Part shown: positions 38,827 through 51,205 of the stretch, piece after piece
How positions within the stretch are numbered: position 1 is the first letter of the stretch
How the letters are laid out: every line of letters begins with the position of its first letter
Assembly: GCA_002245135.1 (NCBI GenBank)
Contig: NGBS01000873.1
Span: 248,001 to 312,000, forward strand
DNA from: Proteromonas lacertae
Taxonomy: Eukaryota; Sar; Bigyra; Opalinata; Proteromonadidae
DNA: 64,000 bases
Direction: 5' to 3'
The notes under the pieces: generated by a model
Database searches by the model: none
What the model saw: only the letters and a program-made list of their open reading frames with translations
What the model was told of the DNA's origin: nothing
Made by a program: the position numbers and the translations under genes

Positions 38827-41800
38827 TTACTCTTTTTCTTCTTCTTCTTCTAATATCAACTCTCTTTCTTTACTTTCTTCATTACTAAATAAAACACCAC
38901 CATAACTTTCTTCTTCTTCTTCTTTCTTCTCATTTTTATTATTAGTAGTATTATTAATATTATCATCTAAATCAGAATCATCAGAACTTAATGAAGTTAT
39001 TTCTACATCAGGTTTATAAGAACTTGAAGATTTTGCTGCTACAATCTTAGATACTCGAGAAGGAACACTACTCTTTCGAGGATTCTTTAAAGCTGGAGGT
39101 TGATTTGCTCCTTCTTTAGCATTTGGATTCTTCTTTCTCTCTAAAATTGGTAGTAAATATTCTAAAACTCTTTGTAGTTTTACTGATAAATGACTATTCT
39201 ATTAATATATTAATATAATTAACAAATATATATATAAATACAGATGGAATATCATCAAATTGTTTATATTCAGCTATTTGACCCAAAGCATCAACAAATT
39301 CTAAAAATCGCATCTTTTGATCTTCATATGTTAATACTTCATCTATTACTGTTTGTTCAGCTCGAATAAATGCAAATGTCACTTCACGAGCTGTAAATCC
39401 ATCATCCATTAAACCACTTGCATTTAGTAAATCGCCAAATTCACCAATTGACATAAATGGTTTTTCACCTGGTAATGCTTCTCTTCCACTATACATGTCA
39501 AATAAGGCTTGAATTTGAACTTTATTGTTTTTAAAAATATCATCACATTTTTCATTATATAATCGAGACCATCTCCAAGAATTAATATCAAAATAATCAG
39601 CTCGTGGTAACACAAATTCTTCTAATAATTGTTTCATTCCATCAGCTACTTTACTCATTTTACCATTCTTTATGTATTTTGCCATAGCTATTCGAGGTAA
39701 AGATTCTAAAAATTCATATCTCATAAATGCTCTTTCATTATTACGTTTTGGTCTAGGACCTACTGATACATTCACTGCAATAAATATTGTATCTAAATCT
39801 TTTAAAGCGCAAGTATCATCGTCAGGAATTTCACATTTTACACAAAATTCAGTAAAGCCATTCCATTGAATTGCAAATGGATCTCCTGCACCAAAACAAG
39901 CATAGTGTTTGTAGATATCTTTAATTATTTTATAATGAGATTTTAATATTTGTTTCGTGTTTTCTAAATCATCAGGATCTTTTATAAACTTTCCACATTT
40001 AGTGTGACTCCAATCAGCTTCAAAACATTTTCGAATCAAATCATCATTATCACGATTATATGGATAAAATATTGATTTAGGAAATGACCAAGGATCTTTT
40101 GCTGGAGGTGGACCTTCTACTGGTTTTGCTGGTTCATATTCTCGTGGTGGAGGGTAATCCACTAATACATCCTCTCTCAATGGATTATCGATATAATTGG
40201 CAACTGAAAATTTCATATCAGGTAAACCAGGAATTGCTATTGTAATATATAAATAAAAATAATTATACAATATTCAGCTCCCATCACATCTTTATCTAAA
40301 TCAAATGCATAAGTAACTGGTTGATAGCTATGACCATTTAACAGTAGAAATACAAATGTATTCTTACCTGGAGGAAACATCCTTTCCATTTTCCATACAT
40401 CACCTACTTTATCCATCGTCATTGGAGTAAAATCTAGAGAAAATTAATATATATATATATATATACTATCAAATGAAAAACAAATTCGAATTTCTTCAGC
40501 TTTTGGACCACTTTTACCTGGTGTATAAACGATTGTATATGGTCTCCAACCTCCACATATCCAACAGTGAGTATTATCTCGAAAGCAATCATTGGGAATT
40601 ACATCCCATAATGGCTTATTACGAGTATCACTACTCCAATAGATTTCTTTTGCTCGATTATCTTTCTTTTCACCTAATTCCCAAGGTTGAACATATACTT
40701 GAGCATCTACACTACACATCTCACCTTCTAAATGAATTCCTATTAATATGTGATTTTGAGTTAGAGCAATATTTATTCGATCTAAATCATCCTTCGAGAA
40801 ATTATTATGAGATAAATCTAAATGAATTAATGTATTATTTTTTATAAACATATCACATAAAGAATCAACTGGACTATCAGCTACTCGATTACCACTAGCA
40901 AAACAATTCCATGATAAATCAGCTACTTCTAATGTATTATTATCTCTTATTCCTTCAGCTACAGCCTTTGCACCATCACCTCGAATTTGATTCCACGCTA
41001 ATGATATTCCTTTCAGACTTTGATTTTGACTTAATAAATTACCAAAACAAATAGCTCCTCGATCAGATATTTCATTATAGCCCAAATCTAAATATTCCAG
41101 TGTAGCATTATATTTTATTGCACTACAAATCATTACAACATCTTTATCAGTTATTCCTGTTTTCTTTAGATATAAATGAGAAATATTATAATTTGGATCA
41201 TCCAAAATTTCGGCTAATTTTTTCACAGCTTCTGTTCCTATCATATTATTAGTTAAATCTAATTGATATATTTGACTTGTTAATGATTTCAATAAAGAAA
41301 TAACTCCACTGGAAGTCAATCTATTATCAGATAAATCTAATTTTGTAATTCCATTTAACTGTAATAAAGCATCACCATGTGCCATTGCATAATTATCTCC
41401 CATTCCATAATTTGATAATTTGACTGTAGTAGGAGCTCTTGGAGATGGGACAATACCTAATGGTTCAGGAACTATACCCATTCTTTCACACTAAATAAAA
41501 TAAAATAAAAAATAAAAATATATAATACAGCAACTAAATAATTTGTTCTTGCTGAATCTGGTCTTGCTCCTTTATCATTTCTATTTCTTAAGTTATGATA
41601 ACGTGAATAATAGGTTGCTAATTGATCTCTTCTATCACTGAATGGGTTTAAAGTCTCAGTTTCTGGATATCTTTGAACTTCTTTGTCATATACTCTTGCA
41701 CTTTGAGATTTGTTTTTGTGTGGTAAATTTACTAATTTATCTAATGGTAAGGTTATTTGGGAAAAATCATCTACTTTTTTATCTTCTTTTCTTTCTACTA

Positions 41801-42097
41801 GTGACTCTTCGAATTTATAATCGTATTCTGGGTCAACTATATCTATCTTTAAATCATCTGGAGTATGTGCTCTTAAAGTTAAATCAGCAGTTCCTCTAAT
41901 AATAATAAAATTATGTGTTAATTTGAATACTGTTGCATTGGAGTAGAATCAGGTAACTAAATTATAAAATAATATTATTATACGTAATCGTAAGTTTCAT
42001 CTTCTATTCCTGCGCCTGTAATAAAAGGATCTTTTTGTTGCTAATGAACTATAAAGGGTATAAATACGAAAATATAGTTTCCTGTTGCAGTAGTCAT
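38827..42097 (-). CDS. leucine-rich repeat + beta-sandwich + EF-hand-like protein, ~1,011 aa
   Basis: Eight exons joined by introns of 27-43 nt, 1,012 codons from ATG 42097. The N-terminal extension ends in VACERMGIVPEPLGIV. Ribonuclease-inhibitor-type LRRs (residues about 230-430) repeat LEYLDLGYNEISDRGAICFG-like units, about seven in all. Next is a region (about 480-590) with CWICGGWRPY and FDNFTPMTM...MFPPGKNTFVFLLLNG, resembling AMPK/CBM48-like beta-sandwiches. Then comes an all-helical part with DPFAIQWNGFTEFC and, near 800-860, an EF-hand-like pair (MSIGEFGDLL, MRFLEFVDAL) lacking clear calcium loops. The tail is acidic. I recall proteins of this layout in flagellated protists, which would suggest an axonemal or basal-body role, but I am unsure. 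It is divergent from the Tudor-repeat gene, 217 bp between starts. Confidence 0.8.
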
Positions 42098-42314
42098 GAC
42101 TGAAAAACAGTGTATATTTTATTAAGAAGATAGCTTTCTATTACAAACAAAAAAAACTATTTCAAAATTAAAACTGTTTTACTGTAATTATATCTGTAAA
42201 TTACTAATTACTCAAGCCTAAATCAAAGCATCGTTACATTTGACTTTTTTGATTTTTTATATCAAATAGTCGGCTTTAGGATAAACTTATAGTCAGAAAG
42301 AGAAAAGTGTCAAT
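42098..42314. promoter_or_regulatory. 217-bp shared divergent promoter region
   Basis: It separates the start codons of the LRR protein (minus) and the Tudor-repeat protein (plus). It is T-rich around 42238-42262. No specific motif is identified; shared or co-regulated expression is possible but unproven. Confidence 0.35.
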
Positions 42315-45300
42315 ATGTCAACCATAAGACCACAACATTTACGCAAAAGTCAAAATCAGCCATTGTATTTTTCTTTTTAATGATTTATTTTCCAATAGAG
42401 AACATAAAGTTAGTGATATAATATCAACATATCAGAGTAAGCATAGTAATAATGATACAACTCCACCCCAGAGCCTTTATCAAGTTGGGGATCGTATTAT
42501 AGCCAGATATAAAGGAAGAAGAAAGTTATATACTGGTGAAATTATTGTAGTGAATGAAGATTTCACCTACAACATTTTATATGATGATAATGATATGGAA
42601 GAGCATGTAAGTGCTTCCCAAATCCAAGGCTTGTCTGATGAAGAATTAATTGTTTATGATGTAGGAGATTCAGTAGAAGTCAGAAAAAAACATAAAAGAA
42701 CATTTTATCCAGGAGAAGTAACAAAAGTATTAGGACATAATCGTTACAATATCAAATACAAAGACGGGACAATCGAAGAAGGAGTACATTCACAATACAT
42801 GAGAATGTTATGGAGTATAAGTCCAAGAGGTGGAAATAATGGTGGAAATATCTTTAGCGAAGAAAATCCAGAAACTTCTTCAACAATCAGTCAAAGATCA
42901 TCTGAGAATGTAAATTACAATCGTTTAACTCCAACTCCAATGATAGCTCCTGACAGTGTAAGTAAAAGAAAACTATCAATGTCAAAATCATTAAATAATT
43001 CATTCTCATCCAGTAGTGATATGTTTAATGGTGTTTTTTTCAATAATAATAATAATTACAGCCAACAAATCACTTCTATTAATGCTCCATCTATTCCTGG
43101 GAAGATTATTGGATTTACTGCATCAGGAATTATCTCTGAACCAACATCACCAGTCAAAGCACCATCTACAATTCAACCATTTTCACCATCCAATAAGAAT
43201 CAACAAGATGATAGAAAATCACCAGAATTTCATTATAATATTGGTAATTCAGTTGTTTATATTAATAATACATTACCATATTATTCATGTGTAGTATTAA
43301 GTTACAATGAAAGAACAAAGTTATATACTTTAAGAGCTTCAGATGAATGTTGTACTATTTATGATAAAGTATCAGCCATCTGTTTAGCACCAATTAATCA
43401 TCGATTAAATAAGGTATATCAAGTAGGTGAAAGAGTATTATCACATTTTGTTAAAGATGTAACTTGGTTAGCTGGTTATGTAACTTCTTACAATGAAAAT
43501 ACTCAGATGTATACTGTTTTGTTTGACAATAATGTTGAATTGGAATCTGTAGCTCCAAATATGACTTCATTTCCACCAGACATTTATTTACAAAAGTTTG
43601 AGATACAAGATATTGTTTTAACCTCTTATAATTCTAATTCATTTCAGAAAGGAACAGTATTAGCAAAGAATGATTTTGATAGATACAAAATAGAGTTGGA
43701 AAATAGAGCGATCTTAAGAAATGTTCATTCTTCTTATATTGCTTTACCAGAATTGGGAGATGAAGAAACAGAATATTTAATTAATTACCCAACAGTATTA
43801 TCTGATGAAGATGAATTATTAAAACTATACGATTATCCATTTGAATATAATGATACAGTATTAGCAAGATATGTAGAAGGAGATGAATGGTATAAAGGTA
43901 AAATTGTTGATAAAGATAATCAGAATACTATTTACAAGATATTATTTGATGATGGTGATTCAGAATATGATGTAAAACCATGTAATATCTGTCATTATGT
44001 TGGATTTAAACAATATCAAAGAGGAGATAGAGTACTATGTGAATTTCAAGATAAAAAGTATTTATGGTGTTTAGGAACAATTTGGTCTGATGATTTTAAA
44101 AGTGGAACTTATAAAGTAATGTTTGATAATAGTCAGTTATATTCTGATGTACATATAAGTCAAATCTGTAGAATTCCACAAGATAAATTCAATAGAAGTT
44201 TTAAGAAAGACACAAAAGTTTTAGCTAGGTATGATTTTATGAATGATAAATATTATAATGGTACTATAACAGCTGTTAATGGAAATCATTATTCTATAGC
44301 CTTTGATGATGGTGATTATAAAGATAATATACACGCTTCATTTATTAAAACTTTGGAAGAAGCAGCAATAGATCCAATAATCAAAAAAGTACCAGTTGAA
44401 GTAAAACAAGATGGTTTTAATGAATTATATTTAAATCCATTTAAACAAGAAGAAACTGTATTAGCAAAAATAAAAGAAGATAGTGATAAATGGTATAAAG
44501 GAAAGATTGAAGAAGTATTAAACAATAGCAGTTTGTATAGAATCACCTTTGAGAATGGATATAAAGATATTGAAGTAAAATCTGATTTTGTCAAACCGTT
44601 TGTAAGATGTAGTGAAATACATGAAGGTGATAGAATATTAAGTGAATATAAGAAAGATATTTGGTATTTAGCAACAATCTGGGATCCAGTATTAACTGAA
44701 GATCATTGTTATAATATAATGTACGATAATGGTGAATCAGTATATAACAATATTCACAAAATATGTAGTATAATGCTATTTGATGATTTACCTAAATTTG
44801 AGAATAATATGAAAGTAGAATTTAGATCTAATTTTGATGATTTCAATTATTACAATGGTGTAGTTGTTGGTGGTAAAGGTGATTATTATCATATTCAAAA
44901 TGAAGATAAAGTGAAAGAATATGTTCATTCATCTTTCATTCGATATGCTGAAGGAAATTTACCATTTTTCAAGACATCTTCAAGTCACCGAATGACAATA
45001 GAATCACAACAATCATTTGATAATATGCCTGGAGAAAGTGAAATGACAGAAACAAAAATACCATATGAGACATTTGAACAATTAGATTCACCAAAACATG
45101 CTTCAGTTATATTTAAAGAAACTAAAACATTTGAAACACAAACAATTAGTCCTTCCATAGTGATGGAAACACAAACAACACCTCGTTTACCTCCCAAAAC
45201 TTACTCACCAAGAGATCATGTAGTAATTGATGAGAATGAAACACAAACTGAATATACAACACAACAAAACATGACACAAACAGGATATGAGAATGGAGTA

Positions 45301-47517
45301 GATGTAGAATGTTCTGTAGATCCAAATGCATTTATTAGTGAATATGCAATTCAAACATCACCAAGATTATATGAAGAAACTACTTTCAGTGAAAATGCAT
45401 CTCAAACTTCACCTGTACCTGAAGCTGATTCATCTGATGGAGAAGCTCAAACACTTGGATATGCTCCAAATGTAAATTATGGAGTTCAAACTGCTCCTCC
45501 TAATTTTATGGTTTCTAGACATAATCAGACTGATGATATTAAACCATTACCTCGAGCAAATGCACAAAAGAGACCAAAGAGATTGGAGGAATTGCCAACT
45601 GTTGTTGCTGATAATACATATGAGAATTTCTATAAGAGATCTTACAATGTTGATGAAGTTGTATTGGGAAGATACAAAGGTTTAGATGAATGGTTCAAAG
45701 GTAAAATAGCTGAAAAAGATGAACAACTTAAAACTTATAAGATATTCTATGATAATGGATTAGATGAAATTAATGTAGATGAAGATAATATTAGACATTA
45801 TATAACAGTAAAATATTTGAATGTTGATGATAGAGTATTATGTCAATATTCAGAAGGTAATAAATGGTATTTAGGTACGATTTACAAAGGTAAAAATGAT
45901 GAAGATGATACATACAAAGTAATGTTTGATAATGGAGATGTAATCTCACAAGTATCAAGAAGAATATGTAAAATACCTCAAGAGAAATTTGATAAATATG
46001 AAGTAGATATGAAAGTAGTATCAAGGATAGATTTTAATGATAATAATCGATATATTGGTAAAATATTGAGAGTTCAAGGTGATAGATATAATATTCATTT
46101 TGATAATGATAAAATAAAAGAAAATATTTATGCTTCATTGATATATGGTGAATTAGGTGCAAATGAAGATTCAATATCTGTTTATTCCAGTTCTTCTCAT
46201 AAATCTTTATTAGTTTTAACACCAAAACAACAACATATCAGAGCAGTACAAGGTGTTCATTCATTAGCACTTTCATCTTCATTAGGTTCAACAGGATCAA
46301 CACAACAACCTTCAGGTATTTTAGTAAAGACATTAGAACAAGAAATATCTACATTAAAAGATACAATCTCTTCACTTAATCAAAGATTAAATGAATATGA
46401 ATCTCCTTATTCTAATGGTTCATATCCTTCAAGGCCACAAAGTGCTTTTGGTTCTCATGATTCTCCATCTTACACAGATACATCTTATTCTAGAACTTAC
46501 AAACAGAGTGGTAGTTCATATACAAGACCTGAAAGTGCCAGTAGTTATTCAACTACATCTTATACAAGACCACAGACAGCTTCATCAGAACAATCAAGTA
46601 GTGAAAATGGTACTACAACAACTGGTACTACAACAACTTATCCTACAACTACAGGACAAACATCCACAACTGAACAATCAGCAACAACTGGGGTTACAAC
46701 AACCACTGCTCCAACTACAACTACTGGATTTACAACAACAACTGGTAAAACAACTACTACACCAGGTGCAACAACAACAACAACAGGTCAAACTACAACA
46801 ATTACTCCAGGTGGAACTACAACAGTAACAACAACTTCACATGGTACATCAACAACAGGAATGATTCCACCAACTTATCCTTATTATTATAATCCTTCAC
46901 AATTTGTTATGATGACTCCAGTAACAATGTCTTCTGCTACTCCATCATCTGTATCAATGACTACTACATCAACACAACAACAACAACAATTAAAACAACA
47001 CAAATCACCACAATCTGCATTTTCTCAATCATCTTCACCAACACAAACAACAACAACTACTGCAACTACAAATGGTCCATTCTTTGCACAATCTCCAATA
47101 CCACCTCCAGGAAGTATGATTGTACCAGTTCAATGTATTACACCAACTCCACAATTAGGTCCTCCAATGACACCACAATATGGATCACAATTTGTTCAAA
47201 TAACACCAATTAAGAATACTCAAAAATCAAGAGAAGCTTCACAGAATAGAACTTCTCCTGGTTCTACTAGTAGTGTTCCTGTGATGTCTACCTATGTTCC
47301 ATCTGGTGTTGCTTTCCCATTAAGACCAGCTGCTGCTAAATTGTTAAGAGGCTATGATAGTGAGACTTCTTCTACAACTTCTGATGATGATGGATCTTAT
47401 TCTTCTAGAACATCTACTTCTGGTAGTTCATATTCAACATCCACAGCTACTACAGTATTAGAAGATTATACATCTTCAGAAGAAGAAGATATTCCTTTGA
47501 AAAGGGGTTTTAAATAA
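42315..47517 (+). CDS. fourteen-repeat Tudor-like protein with LC8-type QT motifs, 1,722 aa
   Basis: Two exons (34-nt intron at about 42367-42400) give 1,723 codons. Fourteen repeats of about 50 residues share a pattern like VGDRIIARYKGRRKLYTGEI then YNILYDDND, typical of small Tudor/agenet barrels. Repeats 3-14 form four triplets whose members differ consistently: first type EWYKGKI, second DRVLCxxxxxKWYLGTI, third YNG-I...H(A/S)SFI. Between repeats 11 and 12 a disordered stretch (45129-45540) carries nine QT motifs such as METQTTP and NETQTEY. After repeat 14 come a short coiled coil (LEQEISTLKDTISSLNQRL), a Thr-rich low-complexity region (46600-46860), a Gln/Pro/Ser region and an acidic end. 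Tudor barrels usually bind methylated peptides or act as scaffolds; QT motifs bind dynein light chain LC8. A large scaffold role is inferred. Confidence 0.85.
46600..46860 (+). repeat. ACA/ACT trinucleotide low-complexity coding tract
   Basis: Repeated ACA and ACT codons encode a Thr-rich stretch with scattered Gly, Gln and Pro inside the Tudor-repeat protein. It looks like a mucin-type or disordered linker and is probably length-variable between strains. Confidence 0.8.
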
Positions 47518-47851
47518 TTAATATTTATTCTATGTAAAGAGAGTATGAAAATATATTTTATTTTTAATTATTAAAATGAATTGTTTGTGTAGGATTGAAA
47601 ATATAAAAGAATATTAGTTTATTGATATAATATGATTTTAATGGTCCTTATTTGGTATTAAATCAGATTTAACTTGAATCAAGATACATTATTTACATAT
47701 CACGAACTAATAGTCAGTACTAGTCAATATTAATCAGCCGTACTATTTATTCAATGTTCAGCCTTCTGTAATGACAGTTTTCAGCCTGATAAAAAAAACT
47801 AACTTTATAAAACAACCCTAAAAAACACAATAAAAAACATTCTTTGTTGAA
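47518..47851. other. 334-bp intergenic spacer
   Basis: It lies between the Tudor-repeat gene and the tetraspanin-like gene, both plus strand. It should hold the 3' UTR of the first and the promoter of the second. I see no open frame, repeat or RNA gene in it. Confidence 0.4.
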
Positions 47852-48610
47852 ATGATATTAAACAAAATAAAGCATTGCAAACCATTAGTGTCTGTTGAAT
47901 ATACATTAATGGCAGTAAATTGTGTTCTTTTTTTCTTTGGATGGTTTAGTGAAATTATGGGATTTGTCATTAGGAATGTTTCAACATCACAAGGTATAGA
48001 AAACTCAAATTTATATATAATTATTAGCTAAGAATTTGATATATCCAGATTATATTCTATACATTCAAATTGGTGGTGGAATATTAATTATAGGAAGTGC
48101 TTGTAGTGTCATATATAATCTTTTCAGAACGATGAAAAAGAAAAACATATTGATCATTTATACTATTGTTATATGTCTATTAATAATACATCATATTATA
48201 GTATTCTTTATGGGTTTACCATTGTTGGATGTTGTAAATGGGAATATTTGGCCAATGAAAGATGCTACTAAATATTTTAACAAAGGAATAAAGATAAATT
48301 ACGATATGTGTTGCTTAGATCACTCAGATACATTTAATAATGCAGATAAAATAGTATATATCTTATATATTTTTAATATTTATAGTGTGATTATTTCTCA
48401 GATATGTGCAATGAAGGAGATGTAAAACAGTATGTTGTAGGAAAAATAAGTGGATATATAATTTCATTATCTGTAATGCTTTTTATAACAATAATTGTAG
48501 AGATTATTATAATCGTTGTTTTATTTAATATAAAAGACGTGGAAGAGTATAATGATGTACCGAAAATTGCTCTTGGAGAAATTAAAAAGACTAAAGTTGT
48601 TGATTTGTAA
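47852..48610 (+). CDS. four-TM tetraspanin-like membrane protein, 230 aa
   Basis: Three exons (introns of 34 and 32 nt) close at 231 codons. Four hydrophobic helices are visible: VEYTLMAVNCVLFFFGWF (about 15-37), IQIGGGILIIGSACSVIY (about 67-84), ILIIYTIVICLLIIHHIIVF (about 95-114) and ISLSVMLFITIIVEIIIIVV near the C-terminus. The loop between helices 1 and 2 is short; the loop between 3 and 4 is about 70 residues with a CC pair (MCCLDH) and two further cysteines (ICDY, MCNEG). That topology and the CC...C...C spacing match a minimal tetraspanin large loop, although the usual CCG triplet is CCL here. The short cytoplasmic tail is basic. Expected role: organiser of membrane protein assemblies; alternatively an unrelated four-TM protein. 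Confidence 0.6.
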
Positions 48611-48739
48611 ATGTTTAACTAAATTACATATATCATCAAGTTTTCATAATTATATAGATTTTTTAATATTTAAGGGGATTTTTTCGTTATTTTTTCTTAA
48701 TACAAGCAAAAGTTTGACATTTCTTTTTGTTTTTTCATT

Positions 48740-49588
48740 ATGAAACACAAGTCAAAATCAAGTGGAAATCATACAAAGAATAAAAGTATTACCTGATAAA
48801 CAATATTATCAAATAGATAAGAAAGTAAAGGAGAGAAAGAATAAAAATCAGAAAAACAATCATCCAACTGTTGGACATTCAATGATTAGTAAAAAGAAAG
48901 GCTCATTAATCGAACATTTTAAAAAACAATTATCAGGAGGTCGTTTTAGAATGTTAAATGAACAATTATATACTATTCGAGGTGAAGAAGCTTTGAAATT
49001 GTTTCAAGAAAATCCATCTTTATTTGAAGTTGTATAATTTCCTCCTCTATTAAGTAATAATAGTATCACAATGGATTTAGAGAACAGATACAATCTTGGC
49101 CTACTAATCCAGTGGATGTATTTATAACATTCATTAAAAAATGTCCAAATGCAATAATAGGAGATTTTGGATGTGGAGAAGCAAAAATAGCAAAATCTGT
49201 GAAAAATAAAGTATATTCATTCGATTTAGTAGCAAATAATGAGTATATAACGCCTTGTGATATAGCACATGTTCCTTTAGAAAAAAATAGTCTAGATATT
49301 TCAGTATTTTGTCTATCTTTAATGGGTGTGAATGTTTATGATTTTCTAAAGGAAGCATATCGAGTAACTAAACTACATGGAATATTATTAATTGCAGAAG
49401 TGGTTAGTAGATTAGAAAGCTGTGGAGGACCTGATGGATTTAAGAGAATATTGATTAGACTTGGTTGGGATGTTATTAATATGGATGATAGAAATACAAT
49501 GTTTGTAATATATGAAGCAAAGAAGACAAATAGAAAACCAGAAAAAATGAAAATTGAATTAAAAGCTTGTAAGTATAAGAAACAATAG
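48740..49588 (+). CDS. RRP8: nucleolar rRNA adenine methyltransferase Rrp8, 261 aa
   Basis: Three exons (introns of 31 and 32 nt) from ATG 48740; 262 codons. The Lys-rich N-terminus is a likely nucleolar signal. The family core follows: GGRFRMLNEQLYT, then YHNGFREQIQSWPTNPVD, the SAM-binding motif GDFGCGEAKIA, CDIAHVPLEKNSLDISVFCL and ISRLES-like VVSRLESCGGPDGF. These are specific to Rrp8, which makes N1-methyladenosine in large-subunit rRNA. The protein has the short catalytic form without a long N-terminal extension. The gene is convergent with EIPR1, leaving only 89 bp for both 3' ends. Confidence 0.95.
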
Positions 49589-49677
49589 TTTGTGTATATG
49601 AATAACTATTAATAATAAATGTGTGTGTTTTATTTTCTTTATTTTATACTTATATATATATATTTTCATTATATAAT

Positions 49678-51065
49678 TTATAATAATATTTTATATATCT
49701 CTTGATTAGGAACTCTATTGAAAATAACTGTACCATCATAACTTAATGATGAAAATACCCACGGATCCTGTTGACTCCATCTTACATTATAAATTGAATC
49801 TTCATGTGGTTCATATGTATTAATTACCTCATCTTCATCATTCGCTTCTCCTTGACTGCTATATATACTGTGATTTTCCACTGATTTTACACTAATACTG
49901 GAAATACTTGGAATTCTCCATAAATTAATCAACATATCTGTTCCACAGGACAATAACAACTGATCATGAAAAGGATTAAAACACGCGTGTGTTATCCAAT
50001 GAGAATGTCCAGATAAAACTCTTAATATTTCACCTTTCTTTTGGCAGTTTAATATTTTTATATATCTATCTTTACTATATGTTAATAAAATCCATGGTTT
50101 ATTAGGATTGTATTGAATACCGGTAATTGTATCATCATGAACATTCTTTATTAAATGAGACCTTCTATATGTATATTATAATTATATTTTTATATTATTA
50201 TACTTATTATATCTGGTATCTATAAAATGTAAATCATGATTTACAGCTATTGCATATTCTCTAATATGAAATAAATCCCAATCACCACAACTTACTATTT
50301 CATAATCAACATCATAATTACTCTCTAATTCTAATTTATTATTATCTTTAAATATCCATAACTTTATAGAATGATCATGAATTGTTAATATTTCTAATGG
50401 ATCTGAATCATCTAAATATGGCTTGATTACGATTTGTTTCACTCTTTCTTCTACATTTACATCAGCTATATGATTTAATTCTCCATCTGTTATTTCATTA
50501 CTATTGTTGTTGTTGTTATTAGAGTATTTGTTTTGATCTTGTTCATCTTTGGGTGGTTGATTATCTGTTAATCCATCAGATGATCCATCTACATTTTCTG
50601 GCTTATCTGGACTGATAAATGTAGGTTCATCACTTGTTTTAGACATGCTTTTATTAGTCACTTCTTTATCATCTATTAATTCTTCTGGAAGAATCACTTT
50701 TGCAGATTTTTTTTCACAATCTTCTAAACCAGACATTCTCCATAATGAAGTTTTAAATTTATTATCTTCTGAAAGATATGTTGTAAATAAAAGTGTTGGA
50801 TCATGTGGAACAGTGACCATATCCCATATTTCTCTAGTATGAGGATATTCTCTCTTAACAGTAACATGAGCATTTTCATCATTATATTCAAGCATAGTAA
50901 TCTATAATGACAATAAGAAAACATCATAAAATTCATATATACGAGATTATCAATATGATGTGAGCAAGTTGCTACAAGAAACCTATGATACGAACAATTT
51001 CCAAACAATGGAGCTAGACATCTTGATGGTTGATTTAAACGATAAATGGCTGTTCCAGTACTCAT
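49678..51065 (-). CDS. EIPR1: WD40 protein EIPR1 (TSSC1), EARP-interacting protein, 435 aa
   Basis: Three exons (introns of 41 nt near 50924 and 39 nt near 50180) give 436 codons from ATG 51065. WD-type blades are visible: TREIWDMVTVPHDPTLL, HDDTITGIQYNPNKPWILLT, GHSHWITHACFNPFHDQLLL and EDSIYNVRWSQQDPWVFSS. The C-terminus DGTVIFNRVPNQEIYKILL matches the highly conserved end of EIPR1 orthologues. An acidic, Ser/Asn-rich insert of about 80 residues interrupts an early blade and is probably a surface loop. Known role: works with the EARP and GARP tethers in endosome-to-Golgi and recycling traffic. Confidence 0.92.
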
Positions 51066-51205
51066 AAAAAAATCTAAAGAAAACTTGAATAGAGTTTGAA
51101 TATATTTTTAAATCTATTATGAAAAAAGTGTAATATCAACACAAATACAACATAAAAGCAAAACGAAAATAAGTTATATGTAAATATATACACAAAATAA
51201 ATAAT

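Noticed and set aside
46391-46828. 145-codon plus-strand frame rich in Leu and Gln
   Set aside because: An alternative frame of the ACA/ACT low-complexity tract in the Tudor-repeat gene; composition only.
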